A stretch of 64,000 bases of DNA from UBA6136 sp044237765 (lineage in GTDB: Bacteria; Pseudomonadota; Gammaproteobacteria; Methylococcales; Methylococcaceae), in assembly GCA_044237765.1 (NCBI GenBank), contig JBIIEQ010000003.1:1-64000 (forward strand), read 5' to 3'. A model generated the notes under the pieces. It was not told the DNA's origin, did no database searches, and saw only the letters and a list, made by a program, of their open reading frames with translations. Position 1 is the stretch's first letter. Each line of letters opens with the position of its first letter. Below are positions 54,295-62,636 of the stretch, one piece after another. The translations under genes and the position numbers were made by a program.

Positions 54295-56046
54295 TCAGCT
54301 ATCCGCCGTCACGCGAAGCACTTCCTCGACCGTGGTCAGGCCTTTGACCGATTTGATGATGCCGTCCTCGTACATGGTGCGCATCCCTTCCAGCAGGGCC
54401 TGTTCCTCGATCTTACGGGCGGGGGCGTTGGTCATCACCAGTCGCCGGATGTCGTCGCTCATCACCAGCAGCTCGGTGATTGCCAGACGGCCACGGTAGC
54501 CGTTGCCGTCGCAGGCTTCACAGCCTTTGGGTCGGTAAAGATGAATGGTTCGCTCATCGCTGTAGTTCCAGAGCTTCAGTTCAGCAGCCACTTCGGGAAG
54601 CGGCTCATATTCTTCCCGGCAATGGGGACAGAGACGGCGCACCAGTCGCTGACCGAGGATGCCGTTGACCGTGGAGGTAATCAGGTAATCTTCAAGGCCC
54701 ATGTCGAGTAGGCGCGTGACCCCGCCGGCCGCGTCATTGGTGTGCAGCGTGGACAGTACCAAGTGGCCGGTCAGCGCCGATTGCACAGCGATGCGGGCGG
54801 TTTCGATGTCACGCATTTCACCGATCATGATCACATCGGGATCCTGGCGAACGATCGAGCGCAGGGCTGAAGCGAAAGTGAGGCCGATCTGCGGTTTGGT
54901 CTGAATCTGGTTGACGCCCTCGAGTTGGTATTCGACCGGATCCTCGACGGTAATGATCTTCCGGTCGGGCGTGTTGATTTTGTGGAGGGCGGTGTAGAGC
55001 GAGGTGCTTTTGCCGCTACCCGTCGGGCCGGTGATCAGGATGATGCCGTGCGGGGTTTCGAGGACATCGAGGAAGCGTTTGAGCGAATCGCCCTCGAAGC
55101 CGAGGGTGTTAAAATCGAATTTGATGCTTTCCTTGTGCAGCAGTCGGATGACGACGCTTTCGCCATGCATGGTCGGCACGGTTGAAACGCGAAGATCCAG
55201 CTCCTTGCCCTGCACCTGCAGCTTGATACGGCCATCCTGTGGCAGACGACGCTCGGCGATGTTGAGCTTGGCCATGATCTTGATGCGCGAGATGACCGCG
55301 GCCGTAGACCGCACGGGGGGGGATTCGATCTCGCGCAAAACGCCGTCGACCCGCAGGCGCACTTTGAGTATTTCCTCGAACGGCTCCACGTGAATATCGG
55401 ATGCCCGCATTTCCACGGCCCGCTGCATGATCAGATTCACCATGCGGATGACCGGGGCTTCCGAGGCCAGATCCTTGAGATGCTCGACGTCCGCCTCGTT
55501 GATGTCGTCGTCGCTACCGAAAGTATCGGTAATCTCGCCCATCAGCGATTTGCCCGGGCCCAGCTGGGTTTCCAGCGCCCGATCGATTTCAGTGCCGAGC
55601 CCGACCCGCGCAATCACCGGTTTGTCACAGGCAAGCGCAATGGAGTCGAGCAGTTCCTGATCAAACGGATCGGTGACGGCCACCGTGACCTGATCATCAT
55701 TAGCCGCGAGTCCGACCAGATGATTTTCCTTGAGAAAGCGGATCGAGATGGTGTCCGGTAACGGAGAGCTCTCCGGATAGTCATCGGGCACTACCAAGGG
55801 GAGGCCGCTGACGTCGGAGAGGATTTCGGCTGTGTCTCGCTCTGACAAGAGGCCGAGCTTCAATAGCAGCGCCGGGATGCGCGGTTCGTCCGTCTGCGCC
55901 CCCAATTTCTGAGCACGGATGATCTCGGGCTCTCTGAGTTTTCCTCGAACGACCAATTCCTGCGCAAACTGTTGGTAACGGGGAACAGGGAGCGAGGATT
56001 CCTCGGAGGTTTCGATCGACGGGAGATTAAGGGTTTCAGCAGCCAA
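54295..56046 (-). CDS. gspE: Type II secretion ATPase E
   Basis: 583 residues. N-terminal N1E/N2E domains (about 1-190), then the hexameric ATPase domain with Walker A GPTGSGKST near 340, Asp box, Walker B IMIGEMRD and His box, and a CxxC...CxxC zinc region (CPHC near 468, CEAC near 495). Powers pseudopilus assembly. First gene of the operon; the promoter should lie in the 181-base gap shared with divergent lpxD. Confidence 0.95.
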   Translation of the reverse strand: MAAETLNLPSIETSEESSLPVPRYQQFAQELVVRGKLREPEIIRAQKLGAQTDEPRIPALLLKLGLLSERDTAEILSDVSGLPLVVPDDYPESSPLPDTISIRFLKENHLVGLAANDDQVTVAVTDPFDQELLDSIALACDKPVIARVGLGTEIDRALETQLGPGKSLMGEITDTFGSDDDINEADVEHLKDLASEAPVIRMVNLIMQRAVEMRASDIHVEPFEEILKVRLRVDGVLREIESPPVRSTAAVISRIKIMAKLNIAERRLPQDGRIKLQVQGKELDLRVSTVPTMHGESVVIRLLHKESIKFDFNTLGFEGDSLKRFLDVLETPHGIILITGPTGSGKSTSLYTALHKINTPDRKIITVEDPVEYQLEGVNQIQTKPQIGLTFASALRSIVRQDPDVIMIGEMRDIETARIAVQSALTGHLVLSTLHTNDAAGGVTRLLDMGLEDYLITSTVNGILGQRLVRRLCPHCREEYEPLPEVAAELKLWNYSDERTIHLYRPKGCEACDGNGYRGRLAITELLVMSDDIRRLVMTNAPARKIEEQALLEGMRTMYEDGIIKSVKGLTTVEEVLRVTADS

Positions 56047-56227
56047 GGCAGATGGTTCGGTCGGTTAAATAATTCAATGCGTAATCTTGTAGAGTTTACA
56101 CCAAACCCGTTTAACGCCGGACTCGCTGCTGATGGTTGTTTCAGCAGCATTTGATGCGCACTCAAGCGGCCGCATCCGAGGTTCGGCTATATTATGGTGA
56201 TACCTCCAAACTTGGTCATCGAACGTT

Positions 56228-57301
56228 ATGCATGTCCGTGTCTCCCAAATTGTTGATCGATTCAGCCCTCAGGGACTGCTCACCCGCTGCCAAGGCCCCG
56301 ATTCGTTGATTTCAGGCCTGTCGCCCATTGAAGAGTGTCAGCCGGGAGATCTGGTCTTTGTCGATCACGCCAAATACCTGGGCCGGGTTCGGACCCAAGG
56401 ACCCACGGGTGTTGTGACGACTGAGGCCTTGGCGACCGAATTATCGGACCTTCCGGATCTTGCCGTGCTGATTGCGCCGAATGTGCGGCTGGCCATGGCG
56501 ATCTTGAAGCAGACCTATGCGGACCGGGATGTCCGCGATACGGAGTGGCCCAGGATTCACCCGTCGGCGGTTGTCCACGACAGTGTCACGGTGCCCGAAG
56601 ACGTGCTGGTCGGGCCGGGTGTGGTGATCGGTGCGGGCGTCACCCTGGGTTCGCGGGTCGTTTTCATGGCCAATGTCGTGGTCGAAAAGGGTGCCGTGAT
56701 CGGTGCCGGTACTGTGCTGCACCCTGGCTGCGTGGTCGGTTATGGCTGCGAAATCGGCGCGGATGTGATTCTCAAGGCGGGATGCGTGATTGGCTCGGAG
56801 GGTTTTGGTTTTGCCCAGGACGAGCGCCGACGCAACTACCGGATCCCGCATACCGGCAATGTGGTCATCGAAGATCGCGTGGTGATCGGGGCCAATACCA
56901 ATATTGATCGCGGAACTTACGGGGCAACGATCGTCCGCTCCGGCGCTGTTATCGACGCCATGTGTCACCTTGGACATAACGTTGAAATCGGTGAGGACAG
57001 TATCCTCTGCGCCCATACGGGGCTTTCCGGCTCCACGAAATTTGGCAAGCGAGTCATTGCCTCCGGGCAAACCGGCACGCTGGATCACGTGACGGTGCCC
57101 GATGACACGGTGCTGCTGCATCGGGCGGGACTGAATAACAGCATCAAGACCCCCGGCATGTATGCGGGTGGGCCGGTTCAGCCCTTGCAGCAATATCTCA
57201 AGAATATGGCTGTCATTCCCAAACTCAACGAGATGTGGACCCGGCTCAAGCGTCTGGAGAAGGCGTTGGCCGAATTGGCCGTTAGCCGCAACGATGGATG
57301 A
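56228..57301 (+). CDS. lpxD: UDP-3-O-acyl-glucosamine N-acyltransferase
   Basis: 357 residues. N-terminal uridine-binding domain, then a left-handed beta helix of hexapeptide repeats (VVIGAGVTLGSRV, IGADVILKAGCVIG) with catalytic His in CHLGHNVEIG, and a C-terminal helix. It adds the second acyl chain of lipid A. Normally lpxD lies in the bamA-lpxD-fabZ-lpxA cluster; here it stands alone, so it may be a second copy. A TATATT box at 56190 could be its -10 element. Confidence 0.92.
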   Translation: MHVRVSQIVDRFSPQGLLTRCQGPDSLISGLSPIEECQPGDLVFVDHAKYLGRVRTQGPTGVVTTEALATELSDLPDLAVLIAPNVRLAMAILKQTYADRDVRDTEWPRIHPSAVVHDSVTVPEDVLVGPGVVIGAGVTLGSRVVFMANVVVEKGAVIGAGTVLHPGCVVGYGCEIGADVILKAGCVIGSEGFGFAQDERRRNYRIPHTGNVVIEDRVVIGANTNIDRGTYGATIVRSGAVIDAMCHLGHNVEIGEDSILCAHTGLSGSTKFGKRVIASGQTGTLDHVTVPDDTVLLHRAGLNNSIKTPGMYAGGPVQPLQQYLKNMAVIPKLNEMWTRLKRLEKALAELAVSRNDG

Positions 57302-57332
57302 GTCAGGAACGATCTTGAGAGGGGGGATAGCC

Positions 57333-58097
57333 ATGGCTGAAGGAAAAAAGACTGTCAGCGACCTCAAATGGCTGGTGCTCTTTGCGGCGCTGATGGTCTT
57401 GCCCTGGATTCTGCTTATTGGCTGGATGGGTTTTCTCCCGGCCGTTTCCAATCTCATTGTGGCTCGTGCGCCGCAAAATCTGGGAGTGAAATACGCGGCG
57501 ACTGACCTCAAAAGTTTTGAGGCTAAATCCGGTATTACCGTATCTCCGTCGACGCCCCCTGCGCCTACTGCCCAATCGGGAGGGGTGCCTGCAGCTTTGG
57601 TTACCCCGCCCGTGACCGCTCCTCCCAAACCGCTTGACCTGACGGTTTCTCAAGAGGAACTGTCGGCGGTGATCAATCAGCTGGGTGCCAACCTGATGCC
57701 CTTGCGCAAGGTCCAGGTCAAGCTTGGGCCCGGATCCGCCGAAATTTCCGGCGCTCTCGATACCTCCCGGCTGGACGGTTTTCTCCAGAATATTGGCGTT
57801 CGTCCCAAGGATATCGAAGGTGTGGGGCGCTGGGTGAAGGCGCTGGGAGACAACATCCCCATCCATCTCAGGGCCAATGGCGGAGTCGCGGACGCTCAGT
57901 TGAATGCCAGGCTCGAGAGCCTTCAGGTCGGGGGATTTAATGTTCCCGCCGAACAGCTGGAGAGAATCACCAAGGGCGGCATTCATGCCGATCTGAGTGG
58001 CAAAGGCGGCTATTCCGTTCAAACCCTGACCTTGCAGGAAGGCAATCTGAAATTCATCGGAGCCTTGCCACCCAGTCTTGGTGGCCCTGGGCCCTAG
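57333..58097 (+). CDS. Membrane-anchored protein of unknown function
   Basis: 254 residues. One membrane segment near 12-33 (WLVLFAALMVLPWILLIGWM), a Pro/Thr/Ala-rich linker (SPSTPPAPTAQ), then a soluble extracytoplasmic domain with LGANLMPLRKVQVKLGPGSAEISGAL and repeated beta-strand-like units, reminiscent of lipid- or sterol-carrier-like folds but not assignable. ATG at 57333 follows GAGGGGGG. Between lpxD and the exonuclease gene on the same strand; its TAG abuts the next start. Confidence 0.72.
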   Translation: MAEGKKTVSDLKWLVLFAALMVLPWILLIGWMGFLPAVSNLIVARAPQNLGVKYAATDLKSFEAKSGITVSPSTPPAPTAQSGGVPAALVTPPVTAPPKPLDLTVSQEELSAVINQLGANLMPLRKVQVKLGPGSAEISGALDTSRLDGFLQNIGVRPKDIEGVGRWVKALGDNIPIHLRANGGVADAQLNARLESLQVGGFNVPAEQLERITKGGIHADLSGKGGYSVQTLTLQEGNLKFIGALPPSLGGPGP

Positions 58098-58099
58098 TG

Positions 58100-58864
58100 A
58101 TGAAAATTGCGACCTGGAATGTCAACTCTCTCCGTGTCCGGCTGCCGCATGTTCTTCATTGGTTGGAGCGGGAGCAACCCGATGTCCTGGCCTTGCAGGA
58201 AACCAAGACGGAGGACACCAACTTTCCGGAGAAGGAGCTGGAGACGGCGGGTTATCGGGCGATCTATAGCGGGCAGAAGACCTATAACGGGGTCGCCATC
58301 CTGAGTCGGACGCCTGTCGTCGAAGTGGTGACTGATCTGCCAGGTCTCGATGATCCCCAGCGTCGAATTTTGGCCGCAACCGTGAATGGCTGGCGGGTGG
58401 TCGACCTGTATGTGCCTAACGGTAGCGAGGTAGGTTCCGATAAGTATGCTTACAAGCTCGATTGGCTGGATCACGTTCATTCCTGGCTCAAGCAGGAACT
58501 CTTACTTCATCCTCGTATGGTGGTTCTGGGTGACTTCAACATCGCACCAGAGGACCGTGATGTGCATGACCCGGTGGCGTGGGATGAGAAAATCCTGTGT
58601 AGCACGCCGGAGCGGCAAGCCTTTCGGGAGTGGCTGGCGCTGGGTTTCAAGGATGCTTTCCGGTGTTTTGATCAGCCCGACAAGAGTTTTAGCTGGTGGG
58701 ATTATCGGATGAATGGATTTCGTCGGAATCTCGGTTTGCGTATCGATCACATTCTGATCAGTTCGGAACTGGCGGAGTCCTGCCGGGCGTGCCGTATTGA
58801 TGTGGAGCCGCGCAGGCTTGAGCGGCCCTCGGATCACGCTCCAGTGCTGGCGGAGTTCGCATAA
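58100..58864 (+). CDS. xthA: Exodeoxyribonuclease III
   Basis: 254 residues of the EEP nuclease fold; an AP endonuclease in base-excision repair. Catalytic motifs: MKIATWNVNSLRVR, LQETKTED, GDFNIAPEDRDVHDP and SDHAPV at the end. ATG at 58100 chosen over GTG 58097, which overlaps the previous stop. Confidence 0.94.
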   Translation: MKIATWNVNSLRVRLPHVLHWLEREQPDVLALQETKTEDTNFPEKELETAGYRAIYSGQKTYNGVAILSRTPVVEVVTDLPGLDDPQRRILAATVNGWRVVDLYVPNGSEVGSDKYAYKLDWLDHVHSWLKQELLLHPRMVVLGDFNIAPEDRDVHDPVAWDEKILCSTPERQAFREWLALGFKDAFRCFDQPDKSFSWWDYRMNGFRRNLGLRIDHILISSELAESCRACRIDVEPRRLERPSDHAPVLAEFA

Positions 58865-58896
58865 GGCGCCACAAGCCGGAATATTCTTGCCATGCT

Positions 58897-59748
58897 TCAG
58901 TACTTCTTATCCTGGGAATGGTCGGAGAGGCGGGCGCCGCAATGACGGCAATAGTTATCGCTGGCCCCCAAGCCCTCGGTCATGCATTCCCTGCAGACGC
59001 GTGTCGTGGTTTTGGGTTCCCGGTGAAATGCCATTTCCGCGGTCACGATCCCTGTAGGCACGGCCAGGGTACCCCAGCCCATGAGCATCATGATTGACGA
59101 AATGAATCGTCCCAAGTCGGTTTTGGGCGCGATGTCGCCAAACCCCACGGTGGTCATTGTGGTGATGGCCCAGTAAATGGATACGGGTATGCTGGTGTAG
59201 CCATTTTCGGGTCCTTCGGTCACGTACATGATGGTGCCCATGAACATGACGACCATCAACACTACTGTCAGAAACACCATGATCTTGCGGCGGCTGGCAC
59301 TGAGTGCACCCGCCAGAAGCGTCACCTCGGAGAGGTATTCCGTCAGTTTGAAGACTCTGAATACCCTGAGCAAACGCAGTGTCCGCACGGCCATGAGCGC
59401 ATTGAGCTCGGGGAACGCCAGCGCCAAGTAGGTGGGCAAAATGGCCAGCAAATCAACGATGCCGTAAAAACTCAGGGCATATCGCCAGCGCCGTTTTGCG
59501 GCATACAGTCTTGCGAGGTACTCCAGGCTGAAAAGGACGGTAAAGAACCACTCAAGGCCGGCAAAGATGGCTGTATGCTGCTTTGCTATTGCCTCAACGC
59601 TGTCGAGCATGATCACCATCAGCGACAGCAGAATGGCGAGAATCAGCAGTTGGTCAAACAATCGGCCTGAACGCGTATCGGCCTCGAAGATAGTGATGAA
59701 CAGCCGCTCCCTGAAACTCAGCGGCTTGTCGGTCTGGGTTGCTTTCAT
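58897..59748 (-). CDS. Voltage-gated-type K+ channel with C-terminal zinc ribbon
   Basis: 283 residues. Six membrane segments; S4 is Arg-rich (RTLRLLRVFRVFK, near 120-133); the pore filter TTVGFGD lies near 199, predicting K+ selectivity. Unusually, the cytoplasmic tail ends in CREC and CRHC, 11 residues apart, a zinc-ribbon-like element. ATG at 59748 is preferred; the frame is open to 59850 but those residues do not look like a channel N-terminus. Confidence 0.9.
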   Translation of the reverse strand: MKATQTDKPLSFRERLFITIFEADTRSGRLFDQLLILAILLSLMVIMLDSVEAIAKQHTAIFAGLEWFFTVLFSLEYLARLYAAKRRWRYALSFYGIVDLLAILPTYLALAFPELNALMAVRTLRLLRVFRVFKLTEYLSEVTLLAGALSASRRKIMVFLTVVLMVVMFMGTIMYVTEGPENGYTSIPVSIYWAITTMTTVGFGDIAPKTDLGRFISSIMMLMGWGTLAVPTGIVTAEMAFHREPKTTTRVCRECMTEGLGASDNYCRHCGARLSDHSQDKKY

Positions 59749-59889
59749 GAGATGCGGGCAATACGACAAAGGCTTCACGGGCTCTTCAAACTCCTGGATG
59801 GGAACACTCCGGGAGCTAAAAGCCCGTCCATCAGGTCTTGGTATCGTCAATCGATGACTCGCAGATGAGGCATCGGAAGGCTAGATGCT

Positions 59890-60774
59890 TCAGCCCTTTT
59901 GCGCAACGGGTTTTGCGGGTTTGGTGTTCTTGGGTGGCTGCGCTGGCTTGGTCCTAGGTTTTAAGACATCGCTGACCCGCGCGGATGCCGATCCCTTCTG
60001 CCCCCAGTGGCCTGTGGGACCGACGATAATGAGCGTCTTGTAGGACTGCGACCTGCCACCGGTCTTGCGGCCGGTATTGCGGTCGATCACGTCCACCGGG
60101 CCGAAGCCGCTGTGGCCGACCAGGTGAAACAGCTCCTCGGCGCGGTAGTCCTCGACGTGAACGCAGCCATGAGATGCGGCGGCGTTGCCCATCTCCTGCA
60201 TCGCCTGTCGGTCCAGCGAGGAATGCAACGCCATGCCACCATTAAAGAACACAGCCCACAGCATGGGGGCATCGTATTTGCCAGACCAGTGACGCGACGA
60301 AAACGCCTGGGGTCGGAAGTAGCCTGAAGCGGTTTCAAAGCCCTTCTGTCCGGAGGAAATCATCCAGTAGTAGTGCAGGCCTATGTCCCGTTTATAGACT
60401 CGCAGGGTCTGCGCCTTCCCCCAATACGGGTCATCTTTCTTGCTGACGACGACGATCAGGTTGTAGCTGTCGAAATCATGATTTTCCAGCGGGTTGGGCA
60501 AGCCCTGGGTTTCAGAAATGTCCGGATCCTTGTAGGGGTTGAACGCCTTGGTCACGCCAAATTTGTAGTCGTTATCCGCTCCGACATCGTTCTCGTACTT
60601 TTGGTTGGGCTGGGTGCGGGGGAAACCCTCCCAAGGTCCCGGCGTCTCGAAGTAATCGCCGGAGGGCTCCGCATTTGCCAAGGTGGCTGCCAAACCAACT
60701 GCAAGGGCGGCAATGCCTCGCCGCAGCGAACGATGGCCAATTTTGAGGTGGGGTCTAATAAGTTGATTCATCAC
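59890..60774 (-). CDS. L,D-transpeptidase (YkuD family)
   Basis: 294 residues. A signal peptide (GIAALAVGLAATLANA) is followed by a catalytic domain with HSSLDRQAM and the active-site Cys in ASHGCVHVED (near 201). These enzymes make 3-3 cross-links or attach lipoproteins to peptidoglycan. The C-terminal tail is Lys/Pro-rich (KPAQPPKNTKPAKP), likely wall-binding. An additional TLIIVGPTGHWG segment precedes the tail. Confidence 0.88.
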   Translation of the reverse strand: MMNQLIRPHLKIGHRSLRRGIAALAVGLAATLANAEPSGDYFETPGPWEGFPRTQPNQKYENDVGADNDYKFGVTKAFNPYKDPDISETQGLPNPLENHDFDSYNLIVVVSKKDDPYWGKAQTLRVYKRDIGLHYYWMISSGQKGFETASGYFRPQAFSSRHWSGKYDAPMLWAVFFNGGMALHSSLDRQAMQEMGNAAASHGCVHVEDYRAEELFHLVGHSGFGPVDVIDRNTGRKTGGRSQSYKTLIIVGPTGHWGQKGSASARVSDVLKPRTKPAQPPKNTKPAKPVAQKG

Positions 60775-60834
60775 GTGACTCCTGGGGCGGCCTGTTGCAT
60801 CTAATATACAGGAGCAGAAGGTTTTTGCATCACC

Positions 60835-61599
60835 TCAGGGTAAGGCCCGGGCGCAGGCCCAGATGTCTATCTGATCGGCGCCGGCCCGACGCAGTGTGGT
60901 CGCCAACTCCCTGACCGTGGCGCCCGTCGTAACGACATCATCCAGCAGGGCAATGTGTCGGTAGGGGAGATATGACGGGACGGCGAAAGCCTGACGGATG
61001 TTTTTTCGGCGGTCGTCGGCATGCAGCCGGGCTTGCGCATTCGTGGGTCGAATTCGGTGACAGGTTCTGTAGTCCAGCGGAATATTTAGTCGACTCGTGA
61101 CCACTCGGGCGATTTCCAGAGCTTGGTTAAAGCGCCTTTCTCGATAGCGTAGCGGGTGCAACGGTATGGGAATGACGGCCTCTGGCAGGGCCTGGGTGGG
61201 GTCGATGTTTTTCGCAAGCAAGGCCCCAAGCAGTCTGGCGTTGGCATGACGGGATCCGAATTTGAGGGACTGGATGAGATGGCGGATGGGTTCTTCATAT
61301 CGAAAGGCACTGATCATACGGTCAAACGGCGGTGGCTCCCTGAGGCAGGCACCGCAGAGGGGAAGGTCCGGCTGGGTCAGGGGAAGCCCGCAAGTCCGGC
61401 AGGTGTTGTGCAGATAGGGCAGCGACTCTCTGCAGCTCCGGCACAAATCGAGGTCCTCCTCGCCCTGGTCGCCGCAAAGCAGGCATGTGGGAGGAAACGC
61501 CAGCTTCTGTATAATCCGTGACCAGCTGTAAACCTGCTCTTGGTTCCTGGGTTGACGGAGATGTTCCGTCCATTCATGCCAGGAACGCTTTATTTTCAC
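60835..61599 (-). CDS. comF: ComF-family phosphoribosyltransferase
   Basis: 254 residues. Zinc-binding Cys pairs at the N-terminus (CLLCG, CRSC, CRTCG, CGAC) precede a phosphoribosyltransferase fold with PRPP motif IALLDDVVTTGATV near 218. ComF proteins are linked to DNA uptake; substrate unknown. The only canonical start before the Cys block is GTG at 61599, so the first 25 codons overlap the biotin operator on the other strand. Confidence 0.88.
   Translation of the reverse strand: MKIKRSWHEWTEHLRQPRNQEQVYSWSRIIQKLAFPPTCLLCGDQGEEDLDLCRSCRESLPYLHNTCRTCGLPLTQPDLPLCGACLREPPPFDRMISAFRYEEPIRHLIQSLKFGSRHANARLLGALLAKNIDPTQALPEAVIPIPLHPLRYRERRFNQALEIARVVTSRLNIPLDYRTCHRIRPTNAQARLHADDRRKNIRQAFAVPSYLPYRHIALLDDVVTTGATVRELATTLRRAGADQIDIWACARALP
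61510..61515 (+). promoter_or_regulatory. bioB -10 element
   Basis: TATAAT, a perfect -10 hexamer, 11 bases ahead of the BirA-type operator. No good -35 is seen at the usual distance. Confidence 0.55.
61526..61558 (+). promoter_or_regulatory. BirA-type biotin operator
   Basis: CTGTAAACC, 15 bases, then GGTTGACGG, close to the gammaproteobacterial BirA box TTGTAAACC-N14-16-GGTTTACAA. It lies at the expected start of bioB transcription, so biotin-loaded BirA should repress the operon. It sits within the 5' coding region of comF on the opposite strand. Confidence 0.75.
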
Positions 61600-61610
61600 G
61601 GAGCCTCCGA

Positions 61611-62636
61611 ATGTCCGCTCAAGAAACTTCCTCGGGCCGTACCACTATCGCTGCGGCGGCTGCGTCGTCGTTGGCCGGTGCTGTCCGCCATGACTGGACT
61701 CTGGAAGAGGCTCGTCAACTCTTCAATCTACCGTTCAACGACCTGATCTTTTTGGCGCAGTCCATCCATCGTGAGCATTTCGATCCAAACGAGGTGCAGG
61801 TTTCCAGTCTGTTGAGCATCAAGACCGGATCCTGCTCTGAAGACTGCGCCTACTGTCCCCAGAGCGCTCATTATGACACCGGGCTTGGCAAGGAAAGTCT
61901 GCTGCCGATAGAAAATGTGCTGGAAGCTGCCCGTCAGGCCAAGTTGCAGGGCGCGGGGCGCTTCTGCATGGGCGCTGCCTGGCGTAGTCCCAATGATCGG
62001 GATATCGAGCGTGTCTGCACTATGGTTGAGGGTGTCAAGGCGTTGGGCATGGAAACCTGTGTGACGCTGGGAATGCTGACTGATGGCCAGACCCATCGAC
62101 TGAAGGAGGCGGGGCTCGATTACTACAATCACAATCTGGATACCTCCGAGGCCTATTATTCCGAAATCATCACGACCCGTACCTATCAGGATCGTCTGGA
62201 TACGCTGGAGCGGGTGCGCAAAGCCGGGCTGAATGTCTGCTGCGGCGGTATTGTGGGTATGGGTGAGGACGATAATGACAGGGCGGGTTTGCTTGTCCAG
62301 CTCGCCAATTTGCCAAACCATCCCGAAAGTGTGCCAATCAATCGGCTGGTTCAGGTGGAAGGGACTCCGCTGGCTGATGCTGCCCCGCTGGATCCGTTTG
62401 AGTTTGTCAGGACCATTGCGGCAGCACGCATCATGATGCCTCGTTCTCGAGTTCGACTCTCGGCGGGACGAACGGACATGACCGATGAAATGCAAGCATT
62501 GTGTTTTCTGGCCGGTGCCAACTCCATCTTTTATGGTGAACGCTTGCTGACCACGGATAATCCCTTAGCGGATGAGGACAAGCGCTTGTTCCAACGGCTC
62601 GGGCTCCGGATGGCCGGGTTCTATGCCAATGCCTGA
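61611..62636 (+). CDS. bioB: Biotin synthase
   Basis: 341-residue radical-SAM enzyme that inserts sulfur into dethiobiotin. The 4Fe-4S Cys are 75, 79 and 82 (CSEDCAYCPQ); the 2Fe-2S site region includes GRFCMGAAWR and NVCCGGIVGMGE, and YNHNLDTS is conserved. ATG 61611 with GGAG seven bases upstream; the frame is open to 61518 but overlaps the operator. TGA abuts the bioF ATG. Confidence 0.96.
   Translation: MSAQETSSGRTTIAAAAASSLAGAVRHDWTLEEARQLFNLPFNDLIFLAQSIHREHFDPNEVQVSSLLSIKTGSCSEDCAYCPQSAHYDTGLGKESLLPIENVLEAARQAKLQGAGRFCMGAAWRSPNDRDIERVCTMVEGVKALGMETCVTLGMLTDGQTHRLKEAGLDYYNHNLDTSEAYYSEIITTRTYQDRLDTLERVRKAGLNVCCGGIVGMGEDDNDRAGLLVQLANLPNHPESVPINRLVQVEGTPLADAAPLDPFEFVRTIAAARIMMPRSRVRLSAGRTDMTDEMQALCFLAGANSIFYGERLLTTDNPLADEDKRLFQRLGLRMAGFYANA

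Noticed and set aside
56441..57628. 395-codon open frame on the minus strand
   Set aside because: Antisense to lpxD and the following gene; His/Asp-rich mirror of the hexapeptide repeats.
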